Source of the DNA: Neisseria sp. Marseille-Q6792
GTDB lineage: Bacteria > Pseudomonadota > Gammaproteobacteria > Burkholderiales > Neisseriaceae
DNA length: 64,000 nucleotides
Direction: 5' to 3'
Assembly (NCBI RefSeq): GCF_943181435.1
Contig: NZ_OW969598.1
Coordinates: 248,001 to 312,000, forward strand
This document shows positions 1-10,075 of this stretch, piece by piece. Both the position numbers and the translations under genes were made by a program. Below the pieces are notes generated by a model. The model saw only the letters and a program-made list of their open reading frames with translations, was not told the origin of the DNA and searched no databases. Every line of letters starts with the position of its first letter. Positions within the stretch are counted from its first letter, which is position 1.

Positions 1-85
1 CCTAGAATCAACGACTTAAAGGGCTGAAATAATACACTCAAAGCATTTCTCAATGAGAAAGTATACAGGAGGTGTCCTGCAAAGC

Positions 86-493
86 ATGCTGAGTTTTACT
101 ATAGTATTGTTCGCACATCGTTCCAATTATAGCTTTTGCAGGAAGAGGCTCTTGTCTTTAGTTTTTGGGGCATTCTTACTCGATCTATTGTGCTGCCACA
201 CGACTTTGAGTGCAAACCAAAGACTCACGGCAGGGACATATACGGCAGAGTTTGACTATGATGTCGTGGGTACTTTGGCCGCCGCTCGTTATGATGAAGT
301 AGATATACTCTATAAGCTCCCAGATCGAATAGGCAATATCTATCCTGACCGCTTCGGTAAGGAAGCCACTTATGAGCGTGGCGGACGACGCAAGGAGGAT
401 AAGGAATGGACTTACCACTTTGATGGGGAGGGATTCCTGACGCAGCGCGTCTTTTCCGCTTTTTACCCCATCCGCACCAAGGAGGATTTATGA
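86..493 (+). CDS. Hypothetical protein, possible RHS/YD-repeat fragment
   Basis: Open frame that ends in an ATGA overlap with purE. I prefer the ATG at 86 because AGGAGGTG lies at about 68-75 (a long spacing); the frame is open back to another ATG at 53. The product has a hydrophobic stretch near its N-terminus ([14 protein letters not shown]) and a C-terminal part, [13 protein letters not shown], that resembles an RHS/YD repeat. I do not recognise the whole protein. It could be a remnant of a larger gene that recombined in front of purE. The purE Shine-Dalgarno (AAGGAGGA, about 479-486) lies inside its 3' end, so if translated it is coupled to purE. Confidence 0.35.
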   Translation: MLSFTIVLFAHRSNYSFCRKRLLSLVFGAFLLDLLCCHTTLSANQRLTAGTYTAEFDYDVVGTLAAARYDEVDILYKLPDRIGNIYPDRFGKEATYERGGRRKEDKEWTYHFDGEGFLTQRVFSAFYPIRTKEDL

Positions 494-975
494 TACAAAT
501 CGGCATCATCATGGGCAGCAACAGCGATTGGCCCGTTATGCGGCAGGCAGCGCAGTTTCTTGAAGAGTTCGGCGTAGAATATGAGGCGCGCGTCGTTTCC
601 GCACACCGCACTCCGGATTTAATGTTCCAATACGCCGAAACCGCACGGGCGCGCGGCATCAAAGCTATCATCGCGGGTGCGGGCGGCGCGGCTCACCTGC
701 CCGGCATGGTTGCCGCCAAGACCACCGTCCCCGTTTTGGGCGTACCCGTCCCCAGCAAATACCTGCGCGGCGAAGATTCGCTTTTATCGATTGTACAAAT
801 GCCCAAAGGCGTACCCGTCGCCACATTCGCCATCGGCGAGGCAGGCGCGGCCAATGCGGCATTGTTTGCCGTTTCCATGCTGGCCAATGAAAATCCCGAA
901 CTGGCGCAAAAACTGGCAGACTTCCGAGCCAAACAAGAACAGACTGTTTTGAATATGGAATTGGAACAGATTTAA
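490..975 (+). CDS. purE: N5-carboxyaminoimidazole ribonucleotide mutase PurE
   Basis: Class I PurE of 161 residues, the usual bacterial length. It converts N5-CAIR to CAIR in cytosolic de novo purine synthesis, normally working with PurK. Visible motifs are the N-terminal GSNSDWPVM phosphate loop, SAHRTPD (with the catalytic His), and the glycine-rich [13 protein letters not shown] segment followed by PVLGVP. The start has a strong AAGGAGGA site 3 bases upstream of the ATG. No purK is adjacent. The gene ends at a DUS-pair terminator shared with the convergent aroA. Confidence 0.95.
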   Translation: MIQIGIIMGSNSDWPVMRQAAQFLEEFGVEYEARVVSAHRTPDLMFQYAETARARGIKAIIAGAGGAAHLPGMVAAKTTVPVLGVPVPSKYLRGEDSLLSIVQMPKGVPVATFAIGEAGAANAALFAVSMLANENPELAQKLADFRAKQEQTVLNMELEQI

Positions 976-999
976 AACCTGCCGTCCGCGAATACACAA

Positions 1000-1040
1000 A
1001 TGCCGTCTGAAGCCCTATTTCGGGTTTCAGACGGCATTTT
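1000..1040. terminator. DUS-pair terminator between purE and aroA
   Basis: ATGCCGTCTGAA (1000-1011) and its reverse complement (1025-1036) form a 12-bp stem followed by T residues. It is placed to terminate both convergent genes. Confidence 0.85.
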
Positions 1041-1046
1041 TCCATC

Positions 1047-2348
1047 CTATTCCGCTGTTTCGGTCAGCGATGAGAACACTTCAAAATAAGTCGGGAAGGT
1101 TTTATGGGTGCATTTCGGGTCGTTGATGACGACGGGTACGCCCAATAGAGAAACCAGCGAGAAACACATCGCCATACGGTGGTCGTCGTAAGTGTCGATG
1201 ACGGCGTCGGGTGTCAGCGTTTCAGGCGGGGTGATGTGAATTGCTTCGGCTTCTTCGGCGACTTTTGCACCGAGTTTGCGCAACTCGTTCGCCATTGCGG
1301 CAATGCGGTCGGTTTCCTTGACGCGCCACGAACCGATATTGCGCAGCGTGCAGGTTTGCCCTGTGGCAAGCGCGACGATGGCGAGGGTCATGGCGGCATC
1401 GGGGATATGGTTCGCATCCAAATCAAAGGCTTGGACGGCACGTTCTTTCGGGCGCGAGACTTCGACGAAGTTTTCGCCCCAAACCACGTCCGCACCGATT
1501 TTTTCCAGTTCGCGGGCAAAGGCGACATCGCCCTGTATGCTGTTTGCGCCGATGCCGGTAACGCGGACGGGCGTGGCGGCAATCAAACCGGCTGCGAGGA
1601 AGTAGGACGCGCTGGAGGCATCGCCTTCGACATATAAATGGTCGGGCGCATGGTAGCAGGCATCGGCGGGGATTTTGAAGACGTTGTAGTCTTCATTGGC
1701 AACCTGTACGCCGAATTGCGCCATCAATTTCAATGTAATGTCAATATAGGGCTTGGAAATCAATTCGCCGACCATACGGATTTCAAATGCCTGTCCGGTC
1801 AGCGGCAACGCCATCAAAAGGGCGGTCAGAAACTGGCTGGACACATTGCCTTTAATCGGAATCACGCGTTCGCCGTTGTCTTGGCGTTCGCCGATATGAA
1901 GCGGCGGATAGTGTTCCTTGCCGAGATATTCGACATCGGCCCCGGCAATCCGCAGTGCATCGGTCAAATCGCCGATGGGGCGTTCGTGCATACGCGCAAC
2001 GCCGTGCAAATGATAATCACCGCCCAAAACCGCCAGCGCGGCGGTTAACGGGCGGAACGCCGTGCCCGCGTTGCCCAAAAACAAATCGGCAGTGCGGTTG
2101 GGGAAGCGTCCGCCCGTGCCGTGTACTTTCAGACGGCCTTCGGCAAGATGTTCGATTCCAACGCCGAGTTTATCGAGTGCTTCGAGCATACGGCCGGTAT
2201 CGTCGGATTTGAGCAGGGAATGGATTTCGCAAGCATTGTCGGACAGGGCGGCGAGCAGCAGGGTGCGGTTGCTGATGCTTTTGGATCCGGGCAGGGCGAC
2301 GGTGGAAGGTTTGAGACGGGCGGCGGGGAGGCGGACGGATTCGGTCAT
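1047..2348 (-). CDS. aroA: 3-phosphoshikimate 1-carboxyvinyltransferase (EPSP synthase)
   Basis: EPSP synthase transfers the enolpyruvyl group of PEP to shikimate-3-phosphate, the sixth step of the shikimate pathway. The frame is open to 2588, but the family start is [15 protein letters not shown] at 2348, giving 433 residues; the 80 upstream residues are basic and unlike the family. Motifs include [17 protein letters not shown], the [17 protein letters not shown] loop, and [13 protein letters not shown] followed by [11 protein letters not shown] near the C-terminus. No clear Shine-Dalgarno is seen before the start. The convergent neighbour is purE. Confidence 0.93.
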   Translation of the reverse strand: MTESVRLPAARLKPSTVALPGSKSISNRTLLLAALSDNACEIHSLLKSDDTGRMLEALDKLGVGIEHLAEGRLKVHGTGGRFPNRTADLFLGNAGTAFRPLTAALAVLGGDYHLHGVARMHERPIGDLTDALRIAGADVEYLGKEHYPPLHIGERQDNGERVIPIKGNVSSQFLTALLMALPLTGQAFEIRMVGELISKPYIDITLKLMAQFGVQVANEDYNVFKIPADACYHAPDHLYVEGDASSASYFLAAGLIAATPVRVTGIGANSIQGDVAFARELEKIGADVVWGENFVEVSRPKERAVQAFDLDANHIPDAAMTLAIVALATGQTCTLRNIGSWRVKETDRIAAMANELRKLGAKVAEEAEAIHITPPETLTPDAVIDTYDDHRMAMCFSLVSLLGVPVVINDPKCTHKTFPTYFEVFSSLTETAE

Positions 2349-2575
2349 GGCAAAACGTAAAACGTAAAACAGAAATAGGAAAGCAGCCATTATACTGAAG
2401 ACGGATGCCGTCTGAAAAACCGGGATACCGGCATTTTTAAGCGGGAAACCGGGAAACTTGGTTTTTTGTGCCGAAAATTGATTATTTTTAAATTTTTTGT
2501 TTCTAAAATTTTTTTTGCCGGCATATTTTCGGCTTTTGTTGCGGAGATAACGCGTTTGCCGCTGGTACGGCACGA

Positions 2576-2603
2576 TTGCCAATTTCATAGAATTTGGTAG
2601 AAT
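2576..2603 (+). promoter_or_regulatory. Predicted greA promoter
   Basis: TTGCCA (2576-2581), a 16-bp spacer, then TAGAAT (2598-2603), about 140 bp upstream of the greA start. Assigned by eye. Confidence 0.5.
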
Positions 2604-2746
2604 AGCCGCTGTTCAACGACAGACAAGCCGCCGATTTTCCGGGCGGCTTGTATTTTTATTTTAATATCCGGACGCACAAAACAAGACGGTACGCGGGATG
2701 CTTCCTGCCGCAAACCGGTGTGCCGGAACATGGAGAATACGATCTT

Positions 2747-3223
2747 ATGCAAAAAATCCCCCTGACCGTACGCGGTGCGGAATTGCTGAAACAGGAATTG
2801 CAGCAGCTTAAAAGCGTGGCGCGCCCCGAAGTGATCGAAGCGATTGCCGAAGCCAGATCGCACGGCGATTTGTCCGAAAACGCCGAATACGAAGCCGCCA
2901 AAGAACGCCAAGGTTTTATCGAGGGCCGCATTTCCGAGTTGGAACACAAACTTTCCGTTGCCCATATTATTAATCCGACCGAAATCCATGCCGAAGGAAA
3001 AATCGTGTTCGGTACGACGGTTACGTTGGAAGATTTGGAAACGGAAGAACACGTTACCTATCAAATTGTCGGCGAAGACGAAGCGGATATTAAACAGGGC
3101 AAAATCTATGTCGGCTCTCCGATTGCACGCGCCCTAATCGGCAAGGAAGAAGGGGATACGGCGGAAGTTCAGGCTCCGGGCGGCGTACGCGAATACGACA
3201 TTATCGAAGTTCAATATATTTGA
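2747..3223 (+). CDS. greA: Transcription elongation factor GreA
   Basis: GreA binds the RNA polymerase secondary channel and stimulates cleavage of backtracked transcripts. The frame is open further upstream (from 2648), but [18 protein letters not shown] at 2747 gives the standard 158 residues and is preceded by GGAG. The N-terminal coiled coil carries the acidic tip ([16 protein letters not shown]), and the C-terminal FKBP-like domain contains [22 protein letters not shown]. It is divergent from aroA and ends at a DUS-type hairpin. Confidence 0.95.
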   Translation: MQKIPLTVRGAELLKQELQQLKSVARPEVIEAIAEARSHGDLSENAEYEAAKERQGFIEGRISELEHKLSVAHIINPTEIHAEGKIVFGTTVTLEDLETEEHVTYQIVGEDEADIKQGKIYVGSPIARALIGKEEGDTAEVQAPGGVREYDIIEVQYI

Positions 3224-3235
3224 TTCGGTGGTAAA

Positions 3236-3275
3236 ATGCGGTCTGAAGGCCGACCTTCGGTTTCAGACGGCATTT
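3236..3275 (+). terminator. DUS-pair terminator after greA
   Basis: The first arm carries an imperfect uptake sequence (GCGGTCTGAA) and the second arm a perfect one (TTCAGACGGCAT), followed by T residues. Confidence 0.7.
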
Positions 3276-3358
3276 TCCATGCGGCTCCCCCTTTTCACGC
3301 TTAGGTTAAACATGCTATATTTCCGAATCTTTTAAACTGTTTTCCACGAGGTGGCAAA

Positions 3359-3502
3359 ATGAGCGAAACTGCTAAAATCAAAGTCAACGATTTGCCTGAA
3401 GATGCAGAAAAAACAAATGAAGAAGTCGAATTGCCCGTTGTCGACGACGACAAAAAAGGCGGACACAGCGAGGGCGGCTGCTGCGGTGCGTGCGGCGGCT
3501 GA
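3359..3502 (+). CDS. Small acidic protein with Cys/Gly-rich tail
   Basis: A 47-residue ORF starting MSETAKIKVNDLPEDAE. The first 33 residues are strongly charged; the last residues are SEGGCCGACGG, with three cysteines. GAGG lies 7 bases upstream of the ATG and a hairpin terminator follows directly, so it looks like a complete monocistronic gene. I do not recognise the family. The tail could bind metal or be a site of modification, but no modifying enzyme is adjacent. Coding is supported by the Shine-Dalgarno, the terminator and typical codon use, not by homology. Confidence 0.6.
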   Translation: MSETAKIKVNDLPEDAEKTNEEVELPVVDDDKKGGHSEGGCCGACGG

Positions 3503-3523
3503 TTCGAATCCGTCGAATCGGGG

Positions 3524-3564
3524 CATCTGAAAAGTTTTGCAAAATTTTCAGGTGTCCTTTTTTA
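3524..3564 (+). terminator. Intrinsic terminator
   Basis: CATCTGAAAA and TTTTCAGGTG arms around a short loop, followed by CCTTTTTT. It terminates the 47-residue ORF. Confidence 0.75.
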
Positions 3565-3673
3565 TTTCCAAAGTAAATGAATGAAATAATGCGGGTAGAA
3601 GATTTATTTGACCATGGGCTTGTGGTAGATTCGGTACCGTATTTGATATGATTTTAACAAATCGGGAGGGGCA

Positions 3674-3856
3674 ATGTTTTGGTATGTAGTCGGCTTTTTC
3701 GCCTTTATCGTTTCGCTGCTGTCGCTGTGGGTCAATGCCAGCGCATTCGGCATGCAGGAAGACGATACCCCCCAATCGGATTATGAAAGACGTTTGGGCT
3801 TGGGTGCGAAGCTGAAAAACAAAAATACGCCGGATACGGAAGAAAAGCGGCAATAA
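3674..3856 (+). CDS. Small single-span membrane protein
   Basis: A 60-residue protein. Residues 1 to about 24 (MFWYVVGFFAFIVSLLSLWV) form one hydrophobic helix and the remainder is charged and probably cytoplasmic. A good GGGAGGGG site lies just upstream of the ATG and a DUS-pair terminator lies just after the stop. No domain is recognised. It is probably an inner-membrane hypothetical protein conserved in Neisseria, which I cannot verify here. Confidence 0.6.
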   Translation: MFWYVVGFFAFIVSLLSLWVNASAFGMQEDDTPQSDYERRLGLGAKLKNKNTPDTEEKRQ

Positions 3857-3863
3857 AGATATG

Positions 3864-3896
3864 AAATGCCGTCTGAAAGATTTTCAGACGGCATTT
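3864..3896. terminator. DUS-pair terminator
   Basis: AAATGCCGTCTGAAA and its inverse around a very short loop, between the small membrane protein and the convergent dusC. Confidence 0.8.
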
Positions 3897-3917
3897 GCTT
3901 TGAAGCGCGGGAGACAG

Positions 3918-4919
3918 TCAAACATTCATCTCATGCTCAAAAGCGTTTAGGATTCGGCGTACTTCATCCGCATCCTTAACCGTTCGGACGCGGTCAAACA
4001 GCGTTTGCGCCGGGTCGAACGTTTTTTTCATCATGCCCAGCCATTGCTTAAGACGGGCGATCGGGTATTTATTGTTTGCCTCTTTTGCCAGGCATAAATC
4101 GAAAAAGAGCCGTATCCATTTGGAAATTTCGGCAAAATCGGTATCCGTAACGGGCAGGCCGCTTTCATACTGCTTGATTTGGCGCGCCAAATCGGGGCGG
4201 ATGACCGCGCCTCGCCCCAGCATGACGCTGTTGCAGCCGCTGATTGTTTTGATGCCGATATAGTCCTGCAGGCTGAAAACATCGCCGTTGGCGGTAACCG
4301 GGATATCGACGCTGTCTCGGATTTTCCTTATCCATTCCCAATGCGCCGGCGGTTCGTAACCCTCGGCTTTGGTGCGCGCGTGTACGGTCAGTCCGCACGC
4401 GCCCCCTTCGGCAATCGCACAGGCGCATTCCAAAGCAGGGCTTTTGTCTTCATAGCCGAGCCGCATTTTCCCCGCCAGCGGAATATGTGCGGGCAAACGT
4501 TCGCGCATCGTTTTGACGATATGGAATATCAGTTGCGGCTCTTTTAAAAGGATTGCGCCGCCTTTGTGTTTGTTGACGGTGGGAGCGGGGCAGCCGAAGT
4601 TCAAATCGATTTTGTCCGCACCGAAGCGGACGGCTTCCAGCGCATTCTCCGCCATATTGTCCGCATCGCTGCCCAGAAGTTGGACGGTGCACGGCGTGCC
4701 GGAAAACGTTTTGTTTCCGTTGGCGATTTCGGGGACATATTTTAACCATATAGATCGAGAATGCACGGTATGGGTAATGCGTACAAATTCGCTGACGCAT
4801 TCGTCGTAGCCGCCTATCCGCGTCAGCAGGTCGCGCATCACATCATCTATCAGACCTTGCATGGGGGCAAGGATGATTCGGTTTTTTTGTTTGGGTTCGT
4901 TTGTTTGTCTGTCAATCAT
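3918..4919 (-). CDS. dusC: tRNA-dihydrouridine synthase, DusC-type
   Basis: A 333-residue flavoenzyme of the Dus family, which reduces uridine to dihydrouridine in tRNA using FMN and NADPH. The TIM-barrel N-terminus ILAPMQGLIDDVMRDLL is typical. The catalytic cysteine is in LNFGCPAPTVNKHKGGA. The later VTANGDVFSLQDY and MLGRGAVIRPDLARQI segments form the FMN phosphate site. Overall length and the NFGCPA.TVN motif favour DusC over DusA or DusB; DusC in E. coli acts on U16. A Correia element lies just upstream of the start and may influence its expression. Confidence 0.8.
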   Translation of the reverse strand: MIDRQTNEPKQKNRIILAPMQGLIDDVMRDLLTRIGGYDECVSEFVRITHTVHSRSIWLKYVPEIANGNKTFSGTPCTVQLLGSDADNMAENALEAVRFGADKIDLNFGCPAPTVNKHKGGAILLKEPQLIFHIVKTMRERLPAHIPLAGKMRLGYEDKSPALECACAIAEGGACGLTVHARTKAEGYEPPAHWEWIRKIRDSVDIPVTANGDVFSLQDYIGIKTISGCNSVMLGRGAVIRPDLARQIKQYESGLPVTDTDFAEISKWIRLFFDLCLAKEANNKYPIARLKQWLGMMKKTFDPAQTLFDRVRTVKDADEVRRILNAFEHEMNV

Positions 4920-4931
4920 GATTTGGGTAGG

Positions 4932-5086
4932 TATAGTGGATTAACAAAAACCAGTACGGCGTTGCCTCGCCTTAGCTCAAAGAGAACGATTCTCTAAGGT
5001 GCTGAAGCACCAAGTGAATCGGTTCCGTACTATTTGTACTGTCTGCGGCTTCGTCGCCTTGTCCTGATTTTTGTTAATCCACTATA
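4932..5086. repeat. Correia repeat enclosed element, full length
   Basis: A 155-bp element with terminal inverted repeats TATAGTGGATTAACAAAA / TTTTGTTAATCCACTATA and the internal segment GAGAACGATTCTCTAAGGTGC. CREEs insert at TA, can carry promoters and can be cut by RNase III. It sits between the dusC start and the end of the large dehydrogenase. Confidence 0.92.
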
Positions 5087-5098
5087 TTTGGTTCAAAC

Positions 5099-5136
5099 AA
5101 TGCCGTCTGAAGGCTTTCGGCGTTCAGATGGCATTT
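5099..5136 (-). terminator. DUS-type terminator after the large dehydrogenase
   Basis: AATGCCGTCTGAA paired with TTCAGATGGCATT (one mismatch), just downstream of the stop of the minus-strand gene. Confidence 0.65.
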
Positions 5137-5148
5137 CCGTGTCCGTTG

Positions 5149-8100
5149 TTACAGCAACACTTTTTCCACGCCGCCGTTGTTGGCTTTTTTCACAAACTCG
5201 TCTAGCCAGTTTTCGCCGAGGATGTGTTTCGCCATTTCGATGACGATGTAGTCGGCAGGCATATTGTTGTCGTCGGTGTAGCGGCTCAAACCTTGCAGGC
5301 AGGCGGGGCAGGAGGTGAGCATTTTGACGGGTTCGCCCTGAGGCAGCTCTTTGAGGTTTTTCTCAATTTCCTCTTGTTTGCGGAATTTGACTTGGGTGGC
5401 GATGTCGGGGCGTTTGACGGCGAACATGCCGGATTCGCCGCAGCAACGGTCGCTTAAGACGACTTTCTGCCCCATGAGGCTGCTTGCCATTTGGGTGGCG
5501 TTCATGGTTTTGATGGGGGTATGGCAGGGGTCGTGGTAGAGGTATTGCTGACCTTTCACGCCGTTTAGTTTCACGCCTTTTTCGAGCAGGTATTCGTGGA
5601 TGTCGATGATGCGGCAGCCGGGGAAGATTTCTTCGAAGCGGTATTTTTCGAGCTGGTCGTAGCAGGTACCGCAACTGACGACGACGGTTTTGATGTCGAG
5701 GTAGTTGAGGGTGTTCGCCATGCGGTGGAAGGCGACGCGGTTGTTGGTGCTCATTTCTTCGGCTTTAGCCTTATTGCCGCCTGCGTCCTGTGGATAGCCG
5801 CAACACATATAGCCGGGTGGCAGGACGGTTTGTACACCGACGTACCAGAGCATGGCTTGAACGGCAAGTCCGATTTGGCTGAACAGACGCTCAGAGCCGC
5901 AACCTGGGAAGTAGAACACGGCTTCGGCATCTTCCGGCGTAGCCGGATTGCGGATGATAGGGATGCTTTTGTCGTCTTCTATGCCGAGCATGGAGCGCGG
6001 TGTTTTGGCGGGCACGCTTTTGGGCAAAGGACGGTTGATGAAGTGGATGATTTGTTCTTTAACCGGAGCGGTGCCGACGGTGGCCTTGGGTTCGGCTTTT
6101 TGTTTTTTGGTGCCGACGGGCAGGAGTTTGCCGATTTTGTAGGCAAAGTTCTGCGCGGGGAAGCCGGTCTGTATCATCGCGGCGCGAAGGGCTTTGATGG
6201 TTTTCGGGCCGGTGGCGTTCAGAAATGCCATGCCCATCGATGCGGCGGGTGCAAAGCGTTTGTGACCGGAATCGGCAAGGTAGTTACGGATGGCTACGGT
6301 TACGTCGCCGAAGTCGATGTTGACGGGGCAGGGTTTGACGCAGCGGTGGCACACGGTGCAGTGGTCGCCGATGTCCATGAGTTCTTCAAAGTGTTTGATG
6401 GAAACGCCGCGGCGGGTTTGTTCTTCGTATAAGAAGGCTTCGGTCAACAGCCCCACGCCGAGGATTTTGTTGCGCGGGCTGTACAGCAGGTTGGCGCGCG
6501 GAACGTGGGTGGAGCAGACGGGTTTGCATTTGCCGCAGCGCAGGCAGTCTTTAACGGAATCGGCGATGGTACCGAGGTCTGATTTTTCCATAATCAGCGA
6601 TTCCGCGCCCAAAAGCTCGAAGGATGGTGTGTAGGCGTTGCGTAAGTCCGAGCCTTTCATCAGTTTGTGACGGTTGAAGGTGTGTTTGGGATCGACTTGG
6701 TTTTTGTAGTTCCAAAACGGTTGCAAATCTTCATCGGTCAAAAATTCGAGCTTGGTAATGCCTATGCCGTGTTCGCCGGAAATCACACCACCGAGCGAAC
6801 GGGCGATTTTCATAATGCGTTCGACCGAACGGTAGGCCGTCTGAAGCATTTCGGCATCGTCTGAGTTAACCGGAATATTGGTATGAACGTTACCGTCGCC
6901 GGCGTGCATATGCAGGGCGACGAAGACGCGGCTGCGCACGGTTTTGGCGTGGATTTTGCCTAAACCTTGGATAATTTTGGTATCGGTTTTGCCGCTGAAG
7001 ATTTCAGAAAGCGGCTTCATTACGTCTGCTTTGACAGACACGCGCAGGCGGAAATCGCGGAAGGCAATAAAGCAACTTTCATTGTCTTTGGCTTCGGGCG
7101 CGGCGTGGACGGATGCGCCATAGCGTGCTTTATAGTCGGCAAGCGGCGCGTCTAAGTTATCCAGCAACCATTCCCAACGTGCTTTGACGGCGGAAACGTG
7201 GGCCAGGGCGTGTTTGCCGCGTTCGCCCAACAGTTCGGCGGTTGGCAGGTCGGTTCCCATTTTGTCGATGGGGAGTTTGCCGGACAGATATTGCTCCAAG
7301 GCGGCACAGAGTTTGAGTTTGTTTTGGATGGAAAGCTCAATGTTGATGCGCTCGATGCCGTCTGAATACTCGCCGAGCCTTTCAAGTGGGATTACTACGT
7401 CTTCGTTGATTTTAAAGGCGTTGGTGTGTTTGGCGATGGCGGCGGTGCGGCTGCGGTCGAGCCAGAAGGTTTTGCGTGCTTCGGGCGACACGGCGATAAA
7501 GCCTTCGCCGTCGCGGGCGCGGGCGAGTTCGCAGATGTGTTCGGCGGCTGCCTCTACGGCTGCTTCGTCATCGGAAACTACGTCTGCCAGCAAGACCATT
7601 TTAGGCCGGCCTTTGCCTGCCGCTTTGGTGGCATAACCGACAGCGCGGACGTAACGCCAGTCTAAATGCTCCAAACCGGCCAATCGTACGCTTTCATGGG
7701 TAAGCAGGAAATCGCGGATTTCAACAATGGACGGCGTAGCGGTGGCGACCGTGCCGAAAAACTCCATACACACGGTGCGCGTGTATTTCGGCATTTTATG
7801 CAACACGAAGGCAACGCTGGTGATGATGCCGTCTGTGCCTTCTTTTTGCACGCCGGGCAGGCCGCTTAAGAATTTGTCGGTAACGTCTTTGCCCAAACCG
7901 ACTTTGCGGAATTTGTGGCCGGGGATTTCCAAACGTTCGGTTTTAACGATATTGATGCCGTCTGAATCCAGCGTATGCACGTCAAACACGGCGGTTTCTT
8001 CATCGTGGATTTTGCCGAAATTGTGGCGCACGCGTTCGATACGCAACCATTCGCCTTGCGGGTTAACCATCTGCCAGTAGGCGAGGTTATCCAAGGCAGT

Positions 8101-8982
8101 ACCCCACAGCACGGCTTTTTTACCGCCTGCGTTCATCGCCACATTACCGCCCACGCAAGATGCATCAGCGGAAGTCGGATCAACGGCGAACACCAAACCT
8201 GCTTGATGTGCGGTTTCTTCTACTCGGCGGGTTACTACGCCTGCGCCGCAATGGATAATCGGATGTCTGCCGTCCAAGCCTGCCAGCTCAACGTATTCAA
8301 CGCCGCGATGCTTGTCGAGTTTTTCAGTATTGATGACTGCGCTGTTTGCGTCCAAAGGTACTGCACCACCGGTATAACCCGTACCGCCGCCGCGCGGAAT
8401 AATGACCAAATCCAGCTCGATTAAGGCGCGCACCAAAGGCGCGATTTCCGCCTCCGTGTCGGGATTGACGACGACAAAAGGATATTCGACGCGCCAGTCG
8501 GTCGCATCGGTAACGTGGGTTACCCGCGCCAGCCCGTCGAACATAATATTGTGCGGCTTGGTAATTTTGCTTAAGCGTTCCAAAATTTGATGGCGTTTTT
8601 GGCTGGTTTCATCAAAACTGCTATCAAAACGCTCGACTGCCTTTTCCGCTGCCGCAACCAATACATCCACTTGCCGATTATCGTCGCGGCGTTTGCGGAT
8701 TTCATTTAAGCGGTGGCGCATTTCGCGTACCAACGCGGCGCGGCGTTTCGGATGCTCCAGCAAATCATCGACCAGATACGGATTGCGCACGACCACCCAA
8801 ATATCGCCCAACACTTCAAACAACATCCGTGCCGAACGTCCTGTTTTGCGTTGACCGCGCAAATCTTGCAGAATCTGCCACGCCCCGTCGCCCAACAGGC
8901 GGATGACGATTTCGCGGTCGGTATAAGAAGTATAGTTATAGGGAATTTCCCGAATACGCTGAGGGGCGGTAGTCGTGGTCAT
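5149..8982 (-). CDS. Large FAD/Fe-S oxidoreductase, D-2-hydroxyacid dehydrogenase type
   Basis: A GlcD-like flavoprotein fused to a GlcF-like Fe-S protein, resembling E. coli YdiJ but longer. I chose the start [14 protein letters not shown] (8982, 1277 residues); the frame opens at 9042. Order: an N-terminal extension of about 170 residues (probably DUF3683); a PCMH FAD-binding domain with [16 protein letters not shown]; a FAD-oxidase C-terminal domain; two 4Fe-4S motifs, [11 protein letters not shown] and [12 protein letters not shown]; and two CCG-type cysteine domains ([10 protein letters not shown] and [16 protein letters not shown]). It probably oxidises a D-2-hydroxyacid such as D-lactate or D-2-hydroxyglutarate and passes electrons to the quinone pool. 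The substrate is not determined by the sequence. Confidence 0.8.
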   Translation of the reverse strand: MTTTTAPQRIREIPYNYTSYTDREIVIRLLGDGAWQILQDLRGQRKTGRSARMLFEVLGDIWVVVRNPYLVDDLLEHPKRRAALVREMRHRLNEIRKRRDDNRQVDVLVAAAEKAVERFDSSFDETSQKRHQILERLSKITKPHNIMFDGLARVTHVTDATDWRVEYPFVVVNPDTEAEIAPLVRALIELDLVIIPRGGGTGYTGGAVPLDANSAVINTEKLDKHRGVEYVELAGLDGRHPIIHCGAGVVTRRVEETAHQAGLVFAVDPTSADASCVGGNVAMNAGGKKAVLWGTALDNLAYWQMVNPQGEWLRIERVRHNFGKIHDEETAVFDVHTLDSDGINIVKTERLEIPGHKFRKVGLGKDVTDKFLSGLPGVQKEGTDGIITSVAFVLHKMPKYTRTVCMEFFGTVATATPSIVEIRDFLLTHESVRLAGLEHLDWRYVRAVGYATKAAGKGRPKMVLLADVVSDDEAAVEAAAEHICELARARDGEGFIAVSPEARKTFWLDRSRTAAIAKHTNAFKINEDVVIPLERLGEYSDGIERINIELSIQNKLKLCAALEQYLSGKLPIDKMGTDLPTAELLGERGKHALAHVSAVKARWEWLLDNLDAPLADYKARYGASVHAAPEAKDNESCFIAFRDFRLRVSVKADVMKPLSEIFSGKTDTKIIQGLGKIHAKTVRSRVFVALHMHAGDGNVHTNIPVNSDDAEMLQTAYRSVERIMKIARSLGGVISGEHGIGITKLEFLTDEDLQPFWNYKNQVDPKHTFNRHKLMKGSDLRNAYTPSFELLGAESLIMEKSDLGTIADSVKDCLRCGKCKPVCSTHVPRANLLYSPRNKILGVGLLTEAFLYEEQTRRGVSIKHFEELMDIGDHCTVCHRCVKPCPVNIDFGDVTVAIRNYLADSGHKRFAPAASMGMAFLNATGPKTIKALRAAMIQTGFPAQNFAYKIGKLLPVGTKKQKAEPKATVGTAPVKEQIIHFINRPLPKSVPAKTPRSMLGIEDDKSIPIIRNPATPEDAEAVFYFPGCGSERLFSQIGLAVQAMLWYVGVQTVLPPGYMCCGYPQDAGGNKAKAEEMSTNNRVAFHRMANTLNYLDIKTVVVSCGTCYDQLEKYRFEEIFPGCRIIDIHEYLLEKGVKLNGVKGQQYLYHDPCHTPIKTMNATQMASSLMGQKVVLSDRCCGESGMFAVKRPDIATQVKFRKQEEIEKNLKELPQGEPVKMLTSCPACLQGLSRYTDDNNMPADYIVIEMAKHILGENWLDEFVKKANNGGVEKVLL

Positions 8983-9201
8983 GGCGTGTCCGTGTTTGGT
9001 TGTTTTTATTTGAGTGTTGTCCGAATGGTCGGTTGCAGACAAATTTTGAAAGGCAATAATGTAGTTTAATTCTTAATATTTTTCAATGCCGAAACAGGAA
9101 ATACCCTTATAGAAACAAAATGACGCTTTGAAAAATTGTTGACAATATTATCGGATATAAGTTTTAGACAGTGTTTCCGGCGTATGACCGTATCAAAACG
9201 G

Positions 9202-9229
9202 TTGAGTTTTTCAGAAAACCCGTTATAAT
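9202..9229 (+). promoter_or_regulatory. Predicted promoter of the 4.5S RNA gene
   Basis: TTGAGT (9202-9207), a 16-bp spacer, then a perfect TATAAT (9224-9229). It ends about 11 bp before the RNA, as expected for a stable RNA promoter. Confidence 0.75.
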
Positions 9230-9240
9230 GCCGTTTCTCT

Positions 9241-9338
9241 GAGGCGGGTCTCCCCGCATGGCAAATCGGAACACCGGGTCAGGGGCGGAAGCCAGCAGCC
9301 CACTCCGATGCGCCAGTGCCGGGGGTTTGGCCCGCCGC
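9241..9338 (+). ncRNA. ffs: Signal recognition particle 4.5S RNA
   Basis: The conserved SRP domain IV is visible as GGTCAGGGGCGGAAGCCAGC, where GGAAGC-type tetraloop and asymmetric loop bases match bacterial SRP RNA. The outer helix is GGCGGGTC (9243-9250) paired with GGCCCGCC (9329-9336). The RNA binds Ffh and FtsY in co-translational targeting. It lacks an Alu domain, as in other Gram-negatives. A consensus promoter precedes it and a hairpin follows. Exact ends are estimated. Confidence 0.9.
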
Positions 9339-9347
9339 CCTATTTGA

Positions 9348-9424
9348 AACGCCGGAGCTTCGATGTTCCGGCGTTCCCGTATCGCACCGATGCCGTCTGA
9401 AAGCCGTTCAGACGGCATTTTCTT
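9348..9424 (+). terminator. Hairpin plus DUS-pair terminator after ffs
   Basis: Two consecutive stems: AACGCCGGA/TCCGGCGTT (9348-9375), then ATGCCGTCTGAA/TTCAGACGGCAT (9390-9418) with TTTTCTTT downstream. The second is the likelier terminator. Confidence 0.65.
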
Positions 9425-9559
9425 TACTTTGCCATAACGCATCATTACAATGTATCCATACAGGCCAATGAAGAACCGGCTTCATAAAAATGAAGTATGG
9501 TTCAATTTCAAGTTTATGACGAACAGGGCAGTTTGATTAAAGACTAAAGGAGTAGGCAA

Positions 9560-9979
9560 ATGAAAAAACTTCTAATGATAACCCTTACCGGTATGCTTGC
9601 AGCTTGCGCAACAGGTGTCAATGTCGGCCGGCTGATGGTTGAAATGCCGCAGGGAGAACGTTCTGTCGTTGTGCAGGTTCCCGCGACAAATAACCCACTT
9701 TCCGATGCAATGGTTGTCGGAATGATTAAAACATCCGGATCGCCTTCGGCATCAAATATGATTGAAATGCTCGGCGCGGACAATATCAACGTCGGCGTGG
9801 CGGGAAGCAGCCAAATGCTTAATAAGGCGACCGCACTTTATTCCTTAAACCATGCAAAGAAAGTTGGAAATAATGTCAGTGTTTATATGATGGGCGACAG
9901 CGAAAGTGACAAGGCCGATTTGGAAAACGCGGCAAATGCCAAAAATATCAAATTGCATTATTTCTTTAACCAAAAATAA
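9560..9979 (+). CDS. Hypothetical lipoprotein
   Basis: A 139-residue protein with a lipoprotein signal MKKLLMITLTGMLAAC (lipobox LAAC, lipidated Cys at residue 16). The mature part is small and shows no domain I recognise; it contains several short alanine- and methionine-containing segments and ends in KLHYFFNQK. A strong AAGGAG site lies at 9547-9552. It sits between ffs and dld, apparently as its own transcription unit. Position and size match a conserved neisserial hypothetical lipoprotein, function unknown. Confidence 0.75.
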   Translation: MKKLLMITLTGMLAACATGVNVGRLMVEMPQGERSVVVQVPATNNPLSDAMVVGMIKTSGSPSASNMIEMLGADNINVGVAGSSQMLNKATALYSLNHAKKVGNNVSVYMMGDSESDKADLENAANAKNIKLHYFFNQK

Positions 9980-10075
9980 TTTGCAGCGTGCAACTTGCCG
10001 CACCAAAATATCCAAATTGAACATACGGCGGCGTACCGGGATTTGCGCCGCCGCTTATCCCGATAGGAGAGTACC

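Noticed and set aside
2349..2588. An 80-residue N-terminal extension of aroA
   Set aside because: Basic, low-complexity and outside the family; the start at 2348 gives the known 433-residue length.
9241..9338. A tRNA gene in the structured GC-rich stretch
   Set aside because: It lacks a T-loop and anticodon arm; the GGTCAGG...GGAAGC core identifies SRP RNA.
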